Part shown: positions 40,448 through 49,921 of the stretch, in pieces
Numbering within the stretch: the first letter of the stretch is position 1
Layout of the letters: every line of letters starts with the position of its first letter
Origin: Nitrospira sp.
Lineage (GTDB): Bacteria > Nitrospirota > Nitrospiria > Nitrospirales > Nitrospiraceae
Reading direction: 5' to 3'
Length of the DNA: 64,000 bases
Assembly: GCA_018242765.1 (NCBI GenBank)
Contig: JAFEBH010000013.1
Location: 49,088 to 113,087 of the forward strand
Notes under the pieces: generated by a model
Databases searched by the model: none
What the model saw: only the letters and a program-made list of their open reading frames with translations
What the model was told of the DNA's origin: nothing
Made by a program: the position numbers and the translations under genes

Positions 40448-42451
40448 ATGGTGAAAGGTTTAATAAGCAATTCTACGAGAGTCATGAGCGACAACAGGTG
40501 GACAACGTGCCTTAGCGCTGTGTTGGCGATCATGCTGTGCCTGTCCGGCACCGAATCGGTGCAGGCCACAACGGGAGTTGGGCCGTATGAGGTTCCCAAG
40601 GTTAAAGACGGGAATAGTGATCCCAACATCGTCGAGACATGGATTGTGGCAGATGAGGCCACCGTCAATATCGGCAATGGGGTGATGGCGAACGGGATGG
40701 CGTATAAGAGCTGTTCTGAGGCTGGTTTAACCAATTGTACTCCGGCCGCAATACCCGGCCCGGAGTTTCGGCTCAAAGTGGGAGACCGAGTCATCGTGCA
40801 TTTTGTGAATAGCCTCAATCCTACAAGTTCGACTCCTGGGGCTCCAGAGGCGAATGTGTCCGGTATTCATTGGCATGGCATCGAGTTGAATAATCAAAGC
40901 GATGGCACGGAAGTGACACAGGCTGCGGTAAACCCAGGGAGTACGTTCGACTATAAATTCACTGTAACCCGGCCGGGGATTTTCTGGTACCACCCCCATC
41001 ACCACTCGTCGACCAACCAAGTAGCTAAAGGACTCTACGGGTCGATCATTGTTGAAGATAACCATGGGTATGAGGCAGCCCTCATCGGAAGGAACGTAAT
41101 CCCTTCGGCAGCCCAAACCAAGACGCTGGTGGTTAGCGACATCACGGTCTGCAACGCTCCAGGGACGGGGACCAATCCGGCGACATTTGCCGGCGAGTTG
41201 CCGCACGTCAGCGGTATTCAATCGTGGGAGATCAACTACCAAAATCATATTTTGACTCAGTCCCCGCTCATCCTCTGCGAGGAGTATCCACTGGATGCAA
41301 ATGGGGTGTATACACCGAATTTGTACGGTGCCGGAGACGTTCCGAACATTCAATCTCCCGGATTGATTGGTCCCATGAGTGAAGGGTTTACGGTCCTGAC
41401 CAACGGCGTTAATGTTGGGGCGAGGGCGGGAACTCCTTCGGCGCCAGGCGCGCTTGCAGTTGGGGCGTCGACCCTTGACGTCCAGGCAGGTCAGGGACTG
41501 CGGTTGCAGATCGTGAATCCCTCACCGGTCCGCTACGTTCGCCTTCGGTTGACGACCAAGAGTGGGGATAAAATCCCACTGGTTCGCATCGGTGGAGAAG
41601 GGGGGCTGCTCGACTACGCGCTTGTTGAGGGGGGCATTACGGCTGGTGGTTTTGATACGAAATATGGGCGTGGCGAAATTCTGCTCACGCCTGCAGGTCG
41701 TGCGGATGTGGTGGCGGAGATTCCGAAGGCCGTCGCGCAGAACTCCGTACTCACCCTCTGGACGGAGGATTATCAGCGAGTGGAGGCTACCTACTCATGG
41801 ATTCCCACGGTGCCGGTAATGCATCTGAAGGTGAATGGTCATGCGGCCACTGCGTACGACATTGCGAACGGTAAGCCGCTGCTTGCGAGGTTGGGGGGCC
41901 ACGCGATGGTCAAGGTTCTCGGTACGGCAACGGGTGGTCTTGTCGTTCCCGTCGGCGAAAACGGCGTAGGTGGGGCACCGGCTGGGTCGCTGGACAAGGA
42001 CATCAAGCTGACCTTCTCTAACAACACCGGCGCTTTTCAGCCGTCGATTGACGGGGTCCCGATGCCGCGCGACTTCAATGGTCTGAACAGCGGCAATCCT
42101 TTTTATCTGGAATCAGCCCGTCATGCAGCCCTCTCCAATACGATGGAGCTGACGGTGACCAACATGACGGGGGCACACCATCCGTTTCATTTGCACGGGT
42201 TTTCGGTGCAGCCGATCAAGCTGACCCCACGAACAGGGATAACCGGACGGTCTTATATGTTCCAACGTAAGGAGTTTCGAGATATCGTCGATGTGCCTGC
42301 GAATTTCACCTTTACGTTCAGGGTCTCCTTGGACGATCGCAAGAAGATAGATGGTTCGACGGACGGGGGAGGCATAGGTCGGTGGCTGTTCCATTGTCAC
42401 ATCCTTCCTCATGCCACGTTCGGGATGATGTCGGAGCTTCACGTCCACTGA
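40448..42451 (+). CDS. secreted multicopper oxidase (laccase-like)
   Basis: 667 residues with a signal peptide (CLSAVLAIMLCLSGTESVQA). All four copper-binding blocks are present: HWHG at 141-144, WYHPHHHS at 180-187, HHPFHLHG at 577-584 and HCHILPHATFGM at 649-660. The last supplies the type 1 Cys650, His655 and axial Met660. This predicts an active three-domain oxidase coupling substrate oxidation to O2 reduction in the periplasm or outside. AGGGAGAG precedes the chosen ATG; the frame is open 44 codons upstream. The cupredoxin-propeller gene follows after 61 bases, so they probably form an operon. Substrate (metal ion, phenol, nitrogen compound) cannot be told. Confidence 0.93.
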   Translation: MVKGLISNSTRVMSDNRWTTCLSAVLAIMLCLSGTESVQATTGVGPYEVPKVKDGNSDPNIVETWIVADEATVNIGNGVMANGMAYKSCSEAGLTNCTPAAIPGPEFRLKVGDRVIVHFVNSLNPTSSTPGAPEANVSGIHWHGIELNNQSDGTEVTQAAVNPGSTFDYKFTVTRPGIFWYHPHHHSSTNQVAKGLYGSIIVEDNHGYEAALIGRNVIPSAAQTKTLVVSDITVCNAPGTGTNPATFAGELPHVSGIQSWEINYQNHILTQSPLILCEEYPLDANGVYTPNLYGAGDVPNIQSPGLIGPMSEGFTVLTNGVNVGARAGTPSAPGALAVGASTLDVQAGQGLRLQIVNPSPVRYVRLRLTTKSGDKIPLVRIGGEGGLLDYALVEGGITAGGFDTKYGRGEILLTPAGRADVVAEIPKAVAQNSVLTLWTEDYQRVEATYSWIPTVPVMHLKVNGHAATAYDIANGKPLLARLGGHAMVKVLGTATGGLVVPVGENGVGGAPAGSLDKDIKLTFSNNTGAFQPSIDGVPMPRDFNGLNSGNPFYLESARHAALSNTMELTVTNMTGAHHPFHLHGFSVQPIKLTPRTGITGRSYMFQRKEFRDIVDVPANFTFTFRVSLDDRKKIDGSTDGGGIGRWLFHCHILPHATFGMMSELHVH

Positions 42452-42512
42452 CCCTGGAACGCCATGTGTCAACACATCGATGAAACGGTTGAAACCCTAA
42501 AAGGAAGGTTCT

Positions 42513-44585
42513 ATGAAAACGCGATATTGCTTATTAGCTTTGCTCAGTTTGCTAATAGGATGGGGCATGGCCGGCGTGGTCCAGGCCGCTCATCCTGCTC
42601 ACTCTCGCTCTATTTCCTCTCCGACCGTCTCATTCGAGGCCGGAGACCGGCCCGGAAACTTTTTTACTTGTTCGAACACAGGCAACTCGAATTCTATCGG
42701 GTGTGTGCCTGCCTCCATCGGAGGAGCTAAGCAAAGATCCCTCGCCGTTATTGGCCCTGGAGAAACGGTGGGATTTCCCACGTATAGTGGAGAAGCCAGT
42801 ACGGTCCATACGGCGCTGAGCTTGATTTACCCCGCCGGAGCCAAGAACATGCCATTCAAGGCAGCCATCGATGTGCGCGATCCGGCACGGCGAGGGGTCG
42901 CCAAAGTGACTTTGACGGATCCAGGACTCTATGTCTTTATCTGTGACATCCATCCCTACATGTTCTCGGCCGTCATCGTGGATGATCCCAAAACGAAAGT
43001 GAACGGAGGGTTAGGGTTGGATCTCGGCAGAAAGATTTCACTCGTCAACGGCATAACGGTCCCGACCTATAGCGATTTGGCGATCCGCCTCTTGCGCACC
43101 TTCTTTATCCTCACAGACCCGGGGAATTGGAAAGATTACACCAAGACGGAGTGGAAGCCGGCTTTTCCGGCTGTCCCGGTGATTGTGTACAAACAAGATG
43201 GGACTAGGGTGGATGTTGCGGATCTCTCTGGGGTACTTGGGATTGGGACAGTCCCTCTAACAGGTGTGGATGCACACACTGGATTGCCAAATGGAATATT
43301 TAATCCGGCAACAGCAGCGGTGGGTGAAATCTGGGTCGACACCCAGTTTGAATTGACGGCCGGGAAGTCGAAGCCGGGGACGGCGACGGCCATCGACGGA
43401 GCGAACTGGGGGCTGACGAAGAAGATTGCACTCCCAACGACCAATATGAACCATCCTCACAACATGTGGACGGATAAGAATCACGAAGTGATCTATCAGA
43501 CCCAATGGTTCGACGAGAGATTGACGGTGTTTGATAGAAAGACCGGCACGTTCATACGTGAATTGAATGCGGGTCGCGCTCCCTCACATGTGATGACGAG
43601 AGCCAATAACGACCTCGTGCATGTGGCACAGAACGGTAACAATTACGTGCGGGAGTTTAATGATCTGGCTGGCTCAGGTGGGCTCAGTCCGAATGCTTTT
43701 ATTCGGGACATCCCGATGGGATCGGGGGGAGAAGATGTGTTTACCGCCACCCATCCTCATGGCCACTGGATGAGCGCTGATGGAAGCAAAATGGTGACGC
43801 CCAATGAAAATCTCAATACGTCGACGGTGTACAATTTTCCTGGCGGTGTAATCCAGAAAACATTTTCTACGGGGCATGTGCCAATTGCCACGGGAATGAT
43901 GCCGGATTCAAGTAAGTATTACGTGGCCAATTTTCTTGATAACACCATATCGCGCTTTGATATGAACACCAATACAGAGATCTTGCCCCCAATTAACTTG
44001 ATCGCAAACTACGACCCAGTCGGAGGGGGAGTGGTGCCGGATCCGGTCTCAGGCAACACGTTTGTTGGTGCGTTACCCATTCAGACGCCGGTGAGTCCGG
44101 CTGGAACCAATATGGTCACGGCCAATACCCTGACTGCCACCATTACGATTGTTGATACTCGGCATCTACTGCCGAACGGTACGGTAAATCCGAATGAAGA
44201 CAAGGTTGTGGCGATGTTGCCCTGTGATCCAGGCTGTCACGGTGTGCAATATGGCGCCAAGCAAGGCGGCGGCTATTACGCGTATGTTGCCAGCAAATTC
44301 AGCAATGCGATGATCGTCGTGGATCCGGATCCCAACGGAGACGGCAATTCGAGCGATGCTGCCATAGTCGGGCGTGTGTTGCTAGCTAGGAAGGCGTTGA
44401 CTGTGCAGGACGATACGGTAATCGGCAACCCGGGCATGGGCGGACAAGGCATCCTGCCGGTTCCGGTGGTTTACAACGGGTGGGTGCAGCAATGGGTTCA
44501 GAATTGCACAACCGCAGATTGTCTCACATGGAAAGGCACGGGCGGGTTGACAGATAAGCAGAAAGCTCCAGCTTTGGTGAAGTAG
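42513..44585 (+). CDS. secreted cupredoxin domain fused to a YVTN-type beta-propeller
   Basis: 690 residues. Signal peptide (LLALLSLLIGWGMAGVVQA), then a cupredoxin domain with a complete type 1 copper set: H99 (STVHTA) and C144-H147-M150 (FICDIHPYM). The rest, from about residue 280, is a beta-propeller of the YVTN/N2O-reductase-like class (HPHNMWTDKNHEVIYQTQW, TGTFIRELNAGRAPSHV, HPHGHWMSADGSKMVTPNE, PDSSKYYVANFLDNTISRFD). Several His-rich loops could bind more metal. Likely an electron-transfer partner or substrate-binding oxidase working with the adjacent multicopper oxidase. AAGGAAGG precedes the ATG. A decayed copy lies at 38919-39645. Confidence 0.88.
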   Translation: MKTRYCLLALLSLLIGWGMAGVVQAAHPAHSRSISSPTVSFEAGDRPGNFFTCSNTGNSNSIGCVPASIGGAKQRSLAVIGPGETVGFPTYSGEASTVHTALSLIYPAGAKNMPFKAAIDVRDPARRGVAKVTLTDPGLYVFICDIHPYMFSAVIVDDPKTKVNGGLGLDLGRKISLVNGITVPTYSDLAIRLLRTFFILTDPGNWKDYTKTEWKPAFPAVPVIVYKQDGTRVDVADLSGVLGIGTVPLTGVDAHTGLPNGIFNPATAAVGEIWVDTQFELTAGKSKPGTATAIDGANWGLTKKIALPTTNMNHPHNMWTDKNHEVIYQTQWFDERLTVFDRKTGTFIRELNAGRAPSHVMTRANNDLVHVAQNGNNYVREFNDLAGSGGLSPNAFIRDIPMGSGGEDVFTATHPHGHWMSADGSKMVTPNENLNTSTVYNFPGGVIQKTFSTGHVPIATGMMPDSSKYYVANFLDNTISRFDMNTNTEILPPINLIANYDPVGGGVVPDPVSGNTFVGALPIQTPVSPAGTNMVTANTLTATITIVDTRHLLPNGTVNPNEDKVVAMLPCDPGCHGVQYGAKQGGGYYAYVASKFSNAMIVVDPDPNGDGNSSDAAIVGRVLLARKALTVQDDTVIGNPGMGGQGILPVPVVYNGWVQQWVQNCTTADCLTWKGTGGLTDKQKAPALVK

Positions 44586-44592
44586 GATGTGC

Positions 44593-44628
44593 CCTATGTC
44601 CTGCCTGGGCACCCAGGCAGGACATAGG
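44593..44628 (+). terminator. perfect 17-bp hairpin after the cupredoxin-propeller gene
   Basis: CCTATGTCCTGCCTGGG (44593-44609) and CCCAGGCAGGACATAGG (44612-44628) are exact reverse complements separated by CA, starting 8 bases past the stop codon. It is very stable and sits as a terminator would, but no T-run follows. The same arrangement follows the decayed copy at 39658. Confidence 0.75.
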
Positions 44629-44739
44629 ACGCGACTGTGGGAATATGTGCGGGGCCACCGGCTGTATGATGAACTGGTTATGATCTGGCATTACGGTATG
44701 GGATTGGTCATGGGCAGCATAGGAAAAGGGAATAAAGCT

Positions 44740-45234
44740 ATGGGTAGATGGTCGGCAGCGAAAGAAGGCTGGCGGTTGCTGGTGGCAGGTTGTCTGTTGC
44801 TGGCCGGAACGGCTGCGTGCGACTCGCCTGTTTCCGATAAACCGGCAAACGCAGAACTGCGCGCGGGGAATGGCAAGCCGAATGACCGCACTGGAAGAGA
44901 GCAGTCGCGCGCCGAGAAATTCAGACAGGTAGATCCAACATCGACGAAGGTTGCCGGTTCAGCCGGCGCGACACCGCCACTGACGGAGATACCAACGACG
45001 GCGGCGCTGCGGGATGCCGACGATCGGCTCAATATCCCCGACGCTGTTGCCAAGGATTTTGGCTCTTCGGATGCCCGCGACCGATATCGTGCGTTGGACT
45101 ACTGGGAGAAAAAAGACAGCAAGGCGCCGATGGATCCGGTCTTTGATGCGTTGGCCGATGAAGACCCCGCGGTTCGTGACAAAGCCGCCGCGATTATTGA
45201 GAAGTTGGCGGAAGTGGGGGAGGAGAGGGAGTAA
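44740..45234 (+). CDS. lipoprotein with HEAT-like C-terminus
   Basis: 164 residues from the chosen ATG, with a lipoprotein signal WRLLVAGCLLLAGTAACDS (lipobox ending C). A polar linker follows, then a helical end SSDARDRYRALDYWEKKDSKAPMDPVFDALADEDPAVRDKAAAIIEKL that resembles one or two HEAT repeats. AGGAAAAGGG lies upstream at slightly long spacing; other in-frame ATGs at 44698 and 44710 are possible. Located between the copper locus and the exopolysaccharide-type cluster; its partner is unknown, though a larger HEAT protein is encoded convergently. Confidence 0.72.
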   Translation: MGRWSAAKEGWRLLVAGCLLLAGTAACDSPVSDKPANAELRAGNGKPNDRTGREQSRAEKFRQVDPTSTKVAGSAGATPPLTEIPTTAALRDADDRLNIPDAVAKDFGSSDARDRYRALDYWEKKDSKAPMDPVFDALADEDPAVRDKAAAIIEKLAEVGEERE

Positions 45235-45329
45235 GAGTGCGAACCCCATAAAGGGAGTGTTCGTAGATAACGATCACCCGTCCTGACTCAGTGGCTGGTG
45301 CTGTCGTGCATATTGTCAAATGCTTCAAA

Positions 45330-46436
45330 TTAGGGTCTGATGGCAATCGGAGAGCGGCGTGCCCGGAATTTGGCCAAGATAGGAGCCAAGATTTCATGAG
45401 CCTCCGGCGAGGTGAGCGACTCTTGCAGGCTCATCAGTTTCTCTTCCGTCATCGACTCTAAACTGACCAAGGCTTCTCCCGCCCGATAGCGAACCCACCA
45501 CTGCTCATCGTTGAACAAGCCGATCAACCGGTCCTCGTCTTCGATGGTTCCCAATTTTCCGATCGCGGTTGCGGCTTGAACTCGGACATACCAGGCCTCG
45601 TTGGTCAGGTGTTGGCGAACCATTGGGAGATCAGCGGGATCACGAAACTCTCCGAACACAAAGAGGCAGGCGGCCAGCATGCTTGCGGAGGGGGGAGTAT
45701 CATGGAGGAATTGTCGAAGGATCGGGAGGCCTCGCCGACTGTTTATCACCGGCAGGTAACGAATCAGTCGTGGACTGATCTCCGGGTCTCCCTGAATCGC
45801 TGTCTTGGCAAGGACTTCAGACGCCAGATCCTGTCCCACGGTCTGCAGCATGGAGACAATTTTTATTGGAGACCAATCTGTTCGTTGACCGAGAATGGGC
45901 ACGAGGAGCGAGAGCGCCGTATGCGTATCAATCTTCAGTAAGGCTTGTGCTGCATGAAAGGCCAGAAATGAATTGTGGTGGGTGAGCAACGTGCTGATCG
46001 GTGCCCATGCCGACCGCTCCTGCAATCGCCCTAATGTGACCACGGCAAGTATTCTCTGACTCAGCAGGCGAGACTGTAGGAGCTCTGTCGCCAGGTGAGG
46101 ACTGCCGACGGTTTGGGCTACGCGAATGAGGGGAGCGGTGAGGGGCTCTGGAAGGAACTCGTAGGACTTATTCCAGAGATATAGAAAGATGACATGATCA
46201 CGACGGGTCAATGCCGGAAGGGGTGGAAGTGTCCCACCCGCGGATTGTGTCAGCAGCGGGCCCCACTCCTGAGTGATACGTTGTTGTCGATGTTGGCCTG
46301 CAAGACGACTTCGCCGGAAGAGAAGAATGGACGCGAGGAGGAGGACAATAATGCCGCTCAGCGCAACCGCACTGATGTACCAGAGGTCGAGGGGAAGGTC
46401 AGTTTGGACAAAGGGACGCACGCGCTCCTCTCTCAC
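45330..46436 (-). CDS. membrane-anchored HEAT-repeat protein of the exopolysaccharide-type cluster
   Basis: 368 residues from a GTG start. One N-terminal membrane helix (WYISAVALSGIIVLLLASILLF) is followed by helical repeats: LLSQRILAVVTLGRLQERSAW, FLAFHAAQALLKID, WYVRVQAATAIGKLGTIEDE and WWVRYRAGEALVSL are clear HEAT/PBS-type units. Such repeats usually act as protein-binding scaffolds. The gene begins 11 bases beyond the stop of the TPR-barrel gene on the same strand and is the last of a three-gene minus-strand operon, so it probably scaffolds the synthase or secretion machinery. Confidence 0.85.
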   Translation of the reverse strand: MREERVRPFVQTDLPLDLWYISAVALSGIIVLLLASILLFRRSRLAGQHRQQRITQEWGPLLTQSAGGTLPPLPALTRRDHVIFLYLWNKSYEFLPEPLTAPLIRVAQTVGSPHLATELLQSRLLSQRILAVVTLGRLQERSAWAPISTLLTHHNSFLAFHAAQALLKIDTHTALSLLVPILGQRTDWSPIKIVSMLQTVGQDLASEVLAKTAIQGDPEISPRLIRYLPVINSRRGLPILRQFLHDTPPSASMLAACLFVFGEFRDPADLPMVRQHLTNEAWYVRVQAATAIGKLGTIEDEDRLIGLFNDEQWWVRYRAGEALVSLESMTEEKLMSLQESLTSPEAHEILAPILAKFRARRSPIAIRP

Positions 46437-46447
46437 ATCGCTTGCCG

Positions 46448-48277
46448 TTACCAGTGATAGATGATGCTGAAGCTGGCCCCGCGCCTGGTATAAAGCGCTC
46501 CTCGATCTTCATCATATCCGGTCACTTCCAAAGAAATCCGATCGGCCACGGGCAAGACAATCCCTCCTTGGATGGTTCGACTGCTCACGCGTGTCACATC
46601 CTGCGTCGCGACGATCCGTTCGCCGGATGTTCCGAAGGAGCCGGAGACGAACACCTGAAACCGATTAGTGGGACGCCAGGTCAACCGTGACGAAAGCGTG
46701 ATAGCACCGGTCTCAGGGACGTAATACAGTTTTTCTGTGAGCCACAGATTGAATGGCAGAAAGACGGTCAATCCAGGACTGAGCAAATGAATAGTGTCTG
46801 TCTTGTAGGAGAGGTAGCGATAGCCGAAGGAAGTCTCGAACCGTGTAAGCAGCGGATGTAGAAGTCCGAGCCCCTGGGAGATCTCACCTGCAAACGAATG
46901 CGTAGGAGAAAAGTCGGGGTTGATCGTTCCTTGTGCGGCGAGATAGCCCCAGGCTCGACGCCACAAGGGGCTATAACCCTCAGCCGATAACACCGTGTCA
47001 TGAAAGCCGAAGCGACTAATCGGTTCAACGCGTGCGATCAGAGTTTGCGCGCCAATAGATTTGGAGACCTCAAACAGCACATCCCGTTCATCCTGGATCC
47101 CGCGTGAGTAGGAAAACTGTCCGTACCCGACCTTCAGGTAGTCGCGAAACGGCAAGCGAATGGTTGCATCGCGTAGGCCAAGCGGGGCTCGCGGGGAGGC
47201 TTCGAGTAGCGCGGCGATGTCCCGCATGCGCGTCGCAACCGCCTCATCGCCGGCCAACTGATAGAGACGCGCATACTGCTGGTTGGCCTCCTGGATAGCC
47301 CCACTCCAGAACAAGGTATCTGCTAACCCACGCAAGGCCTCTCGATTCGTCTGGTCCTGTCGCAGTACGTCCTGATAGTGCTGGATCGCCGAGTCATACT
47401 GTTTGTGCCACGACAGCACCCGTGCCAAGCCGATCTGAACATCAAGGTCAGAGGGATGACGTATGAGGATGTCGCTGTAGAGAGAGGCGGCCTGATCGAA
47501 TTGTCCGTCTTGTGCCAGAATACGCGCGAGGTTCCCGCGGGTCTCATCATCAGCCGGGGTATCACTCAGGATTTGTTGGTAGGCGGTGATCGCTTGCCCG
47601 TATGCTCCATTTCGTTCCCATGCCTGTGCCTGCGCGAGTCGTTCCGCTCTCACGGGTTGTGTGAATCCAGGAGCCACGGTAGGTGGAAGATTTTCTGACG
47701 GCGAAGTCGCACGTTTGATCGAGGCAATGCGCTCAGCGATCGCGGTGTCGTGATCAATGGCATAGGCCCGTTCATAATAGGGGAGGGCATCCGTGGCGCG
47801 TTCTTCCCACAGCAAGAGATCTCCCAACCCTTGGAGCGCTTCGGCATGGCGAGGATTCTCCAGCAAGATCTGCTCGTAGAGGTGCTGGGCTTCTTTCCGA
47901 TCTGTTTCCCATGAGAGCACCCGTGCCAAGGCGGTGCGCACGTCGAGGTCCGCTGGATGTCGCTGGATAATCTCTCGATATAACTCGGCGGCTTCGGCAT
48001 GGGCGCCTTGCCACGACAACAGCCGTGCGAGCGCGGCTCGGATTTCGTCGTTCTCCGGGTCTTGCCTGAGCAAGGTGCGGTAGATGTCAATGGCATCAGC
48101 ATACCGCTGAGCCTGTTCAAACTGTTTGGCTTGCTCAAGCAACAAGCGTGATGATGGTTCATCTGCAGCATGAACCGGTTGGTATCCACCCATGCCGATT
48201 ACCAAGGCGAGGCTCCAGATAAGCAGCAACCCAGAACCATTTAAAATGAATCGTGCTGAGGCTCGGTTGGTCGTCAT
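46448..48277 (-). CDS. TPR protein with YaiO-type outer-membrane beta-barrel
   Basis: 609 residues. Signal peptide (LLIWSLALVIGMGGYQPVHA), then two blocks of TPRs (residues about 40-180 and 205-350; units such as AEAAELYREIIQRHPADLDVRTALARVLSW recur almost verbatim as DQAASLYSDILIRHPSDLDVQIGLARVLSW). From about residue 365 to the end is a YaiO-family barrel with alternating strands and a terminal aromatic residue (IIYHW), the usual outer-membrane insertion signal. This architecture equals PgaA/PelB/BcsC-type exporters of polysaccharides. Stop and start of neighbours are 1-11 bases apart, so co-transcription is certain in practice. Confidence 0.88.
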   Translation of the reverse strand: MTTNRASARFILNGSGLLLIWSLALVIGMGGYQPVHAADEPSSRLLLEQAKQFEQAQRYADAIDIYRTLLRQDPENDEIRAALARLLSWQGAHAEAAELYREIIQRHPADLDVRTALARVLSWETDRKEAQHLYEQILLENPRHAEALQGLGDLLLWEERATDALPYYERAYAIDHDTAIAERIASIKRATSPSENLPPTVAPGFTQPVRAERLAQAQAWERNGAYGQAITAYQQILSDTPADDETRGNLARILAQDGQFDQAASLYSDILIRHPSDLDVQIGLARVLSWHKQYDSAIQHYQDVLRQDQTNREALRGLADTLFWSGAIQEANQQYARLYQLAGDEAVATRMRDIAALLEASPRAPLGLRDATIRLPFRDYLKVGYGQFSYSRGIQDERDVLFEVSKSIGAQTLIARVEPISRFGFHDTVLSAEGYSPLWRRAWGYLAAQGTINPDFSPTHSFAGEISQGLGLLHPLLTRFETSFGYRYLSYKTDTIHLLSPGLTVFLPFNLWLTEKLYYVPETGAITLSSRLTWRPTNRFQVFVSGSFGTSGERIVATQDVTRVSSRTIQGGIVLPVADRISLEVTGYDEDRGALYTRRGASFSIIYHW

Positions 48278-48278
48278 C

Positions 48279-49898
48279 TTATCGCGTGAGCGTCAGGTAG
48301 CCGGGCAGATCATGAATCACGAGTCCTGAAAAGCTGGAGTGGTGAGTCCGAGCGAACACGCCTGTGATCGTGCGATGTACGTCTTGCTCTGTACGTCCTG
48401 CAAACGAAATACGCTCAGGGCGTATCGTGGTTCGATGATGAATGCGAAACCACATGGTCTGGTCCTGCTCCGATAATTCTCTGTGGGCAGGAGGCTCCAT
48501 GGTCAGTGTTCGTCGGACCGGATCAAGCACGCCGTCCGCCAAAGCCGACCGGTGTTCTCGTTTCAAGATGACATGCCGTTCGGGGAGCAGGCTTGTGGTT
48601 TCTAAGGCGAGCCAGACGGACATTCGCTTCGATGCACCGTACCGAAGAATGTCGTCGCTGATCGCGATCAATTCGTCCACATCGGTTCGATAGCTCATGA
48701 CGGCGACTTCGTCCACCCGATCCATCACTGAAAACGCGAGAGGTCGCTGCCTGTGAACAGTGGAGGAGAACCAAAAAGGAATGACAACGGAGAGAGTTGT
48801 TCGCCCTCGTAAGGCGGTCGCCACCCGATCAATGGTGTCTAAATAGCGATCAAAGATCGTTTCGTCTTCGGGAAAGCCATCCAATAGGTACGGTTCGATA
48901 TCCAACTGCATACCAGGAAGCCTCTGATTTCCCATCAGTCCTAGTAACCGTTCCAATTTCGCGATCAACGGTGTGGTGTGGTTGATCATGTCCGGAGCCC
49001 CGTCGAGCGCGAACAACTCGATGTCTGTCAACTTCGTCACAGCGAATAGGTGAGCATAGGCTGCCCAGATTTGGTCCGAGTCCCGCATGTCGGGAAGTTG
49101 CAGCAAGATCCGTCGGCAGTGTTGCTTCCGACAGGCCGCCACCATGCCATCCGGATCTCCTATCGCCGAGCGATAGTCCCAATACCAAAATCCTATGGAT
49201 GGAGGCGGACGAGTCTCGGACGATGGTCCTATGAACGCGAATTCATCGATGACCATGTCAGCATCAGCTTCGGTCATGAGTCGTATCTGAGCAATCTGTC
49301 GAAGATCGACCTGTCGTGCGAGCGGGGCAAGCGGGATCTCAAGTGAAAATTGGCCGGTAAGACGTTCGGCTACCGCGTGAGCCTGCTGTGGTCCGGTCAA
49401 CGCGTCGACCAATTCGATCTGCACAGGGCTTGATGTCGTCCCGCGGATACGGAGTGCTCGAAATGATAACGCATCCAGATTTGTGTCGGCTTTGTACAGT
49501 GCCCACATCACTCCGCAGGGAGCAGTGCCCTGATAAGCAACCTGCACATGGAGCGGAGGAGGCAGACTCACCGTGGTTGCCTGACAAGTAGCAACGGGTT
49601 GCCACATTCCGGTCTGAGCCAACAGATCTAGTCGGTCATCTGATGGTCGATGGGAGGAAAGAACAAATGAATTGGTCGTCTGTCGCCCGCGCACTATAAT
49701 TTTGGGGATAGGCTGAGAACCGGCATACACCAATTCGATTTCCTCGATATCGGTCAGTGAACGTTGCCCGGGAATCGTCCAGTCGTGGGTGAGAGCCATG
49801 GAGGGCCAGAGCCACCCTGAGATGACGATCACACAGGCGACTACCCCTCGGCGCAGCCGTCTCGATGGTAGGAACTCAGGGAGCGAGCCGCAATGCAT
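48279..49898 (-). CDS. secreted TIM-barrel-like protein of the exopolysaccharide-type cluster
   Basis: 539 residues with a signal peptide (RGVVACVIVISGWLWPSMALT). An N-terminal beta-sandwich region (IPKIIVRGRQTTNSFVLSSH ... IRLMTEADADMVIDEFAFIGP) is followed by a domain with GFWYWDYRSAI, IELFALDGAPDMI, LPGMQLDIEPYLLDGFPED and VDEVAVMSYRTDVDELI. The order suits a (beta/alpha)8 barrel of GH18/DUF3142-like type, with D and E of QLDIEPY as possible catalytic residues. By position it plays the part PgaB's hydrolase domain plays for PNAG. The first gene of the minus-strand operon, divergent from the GT2 gene with only 23 bases between start codons; an ATG at 49958 is a longer alternative. Confidence 0.78.
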   Translation of the reverse strand: MHCGSLPEFLPSRRLRRGVVACVIVISGWLWPSMALTHDWTIPGQRSLTDIEEIELVYAGSQPIPKIIVRGRQTTNSFVLSSHRPSDDRLDLLAQTGMWQPVATCQATTVSLPPPLHVQVAYQGTAPCGVMWALYKADTNLDALSFRALRIRGTTSSPVQIELVDALTGPQQAHAVAERLTGQFSLEIPLAPLARQVDLRQIAQIRLMTEADADMVIDEFAFIGPSSETRPPPSIGFWYWDYRSAIGDPDGMVAACRKQHCRRILLQLPDMRDSDQIWAAYAHLFAVTKLTDIELFALDGAPDMINHTTPLIAKLERLLGLMGNQRLPGMQLDIEPYLLDGFPEDETIFDRYLDTIDRVATALRGRTTLSVVIPFWFSSTVHRQRPLAFSVMDRVDEVAVMSYRTDVDELIAISDDILRYGASKRMSVWLALETTSLLPERHVILKREHRSALADGVLDPVRRTLTMEPPAHRELSEQDQTMWFRIHHRTTIRPERISFAGRTEQDVHRTITGVFARTHHSSFSGLVIHDLPGYLTLTR

Positions 49899-49921
49899 TG
49901 CGATTTTGCCTCGAATCACGC

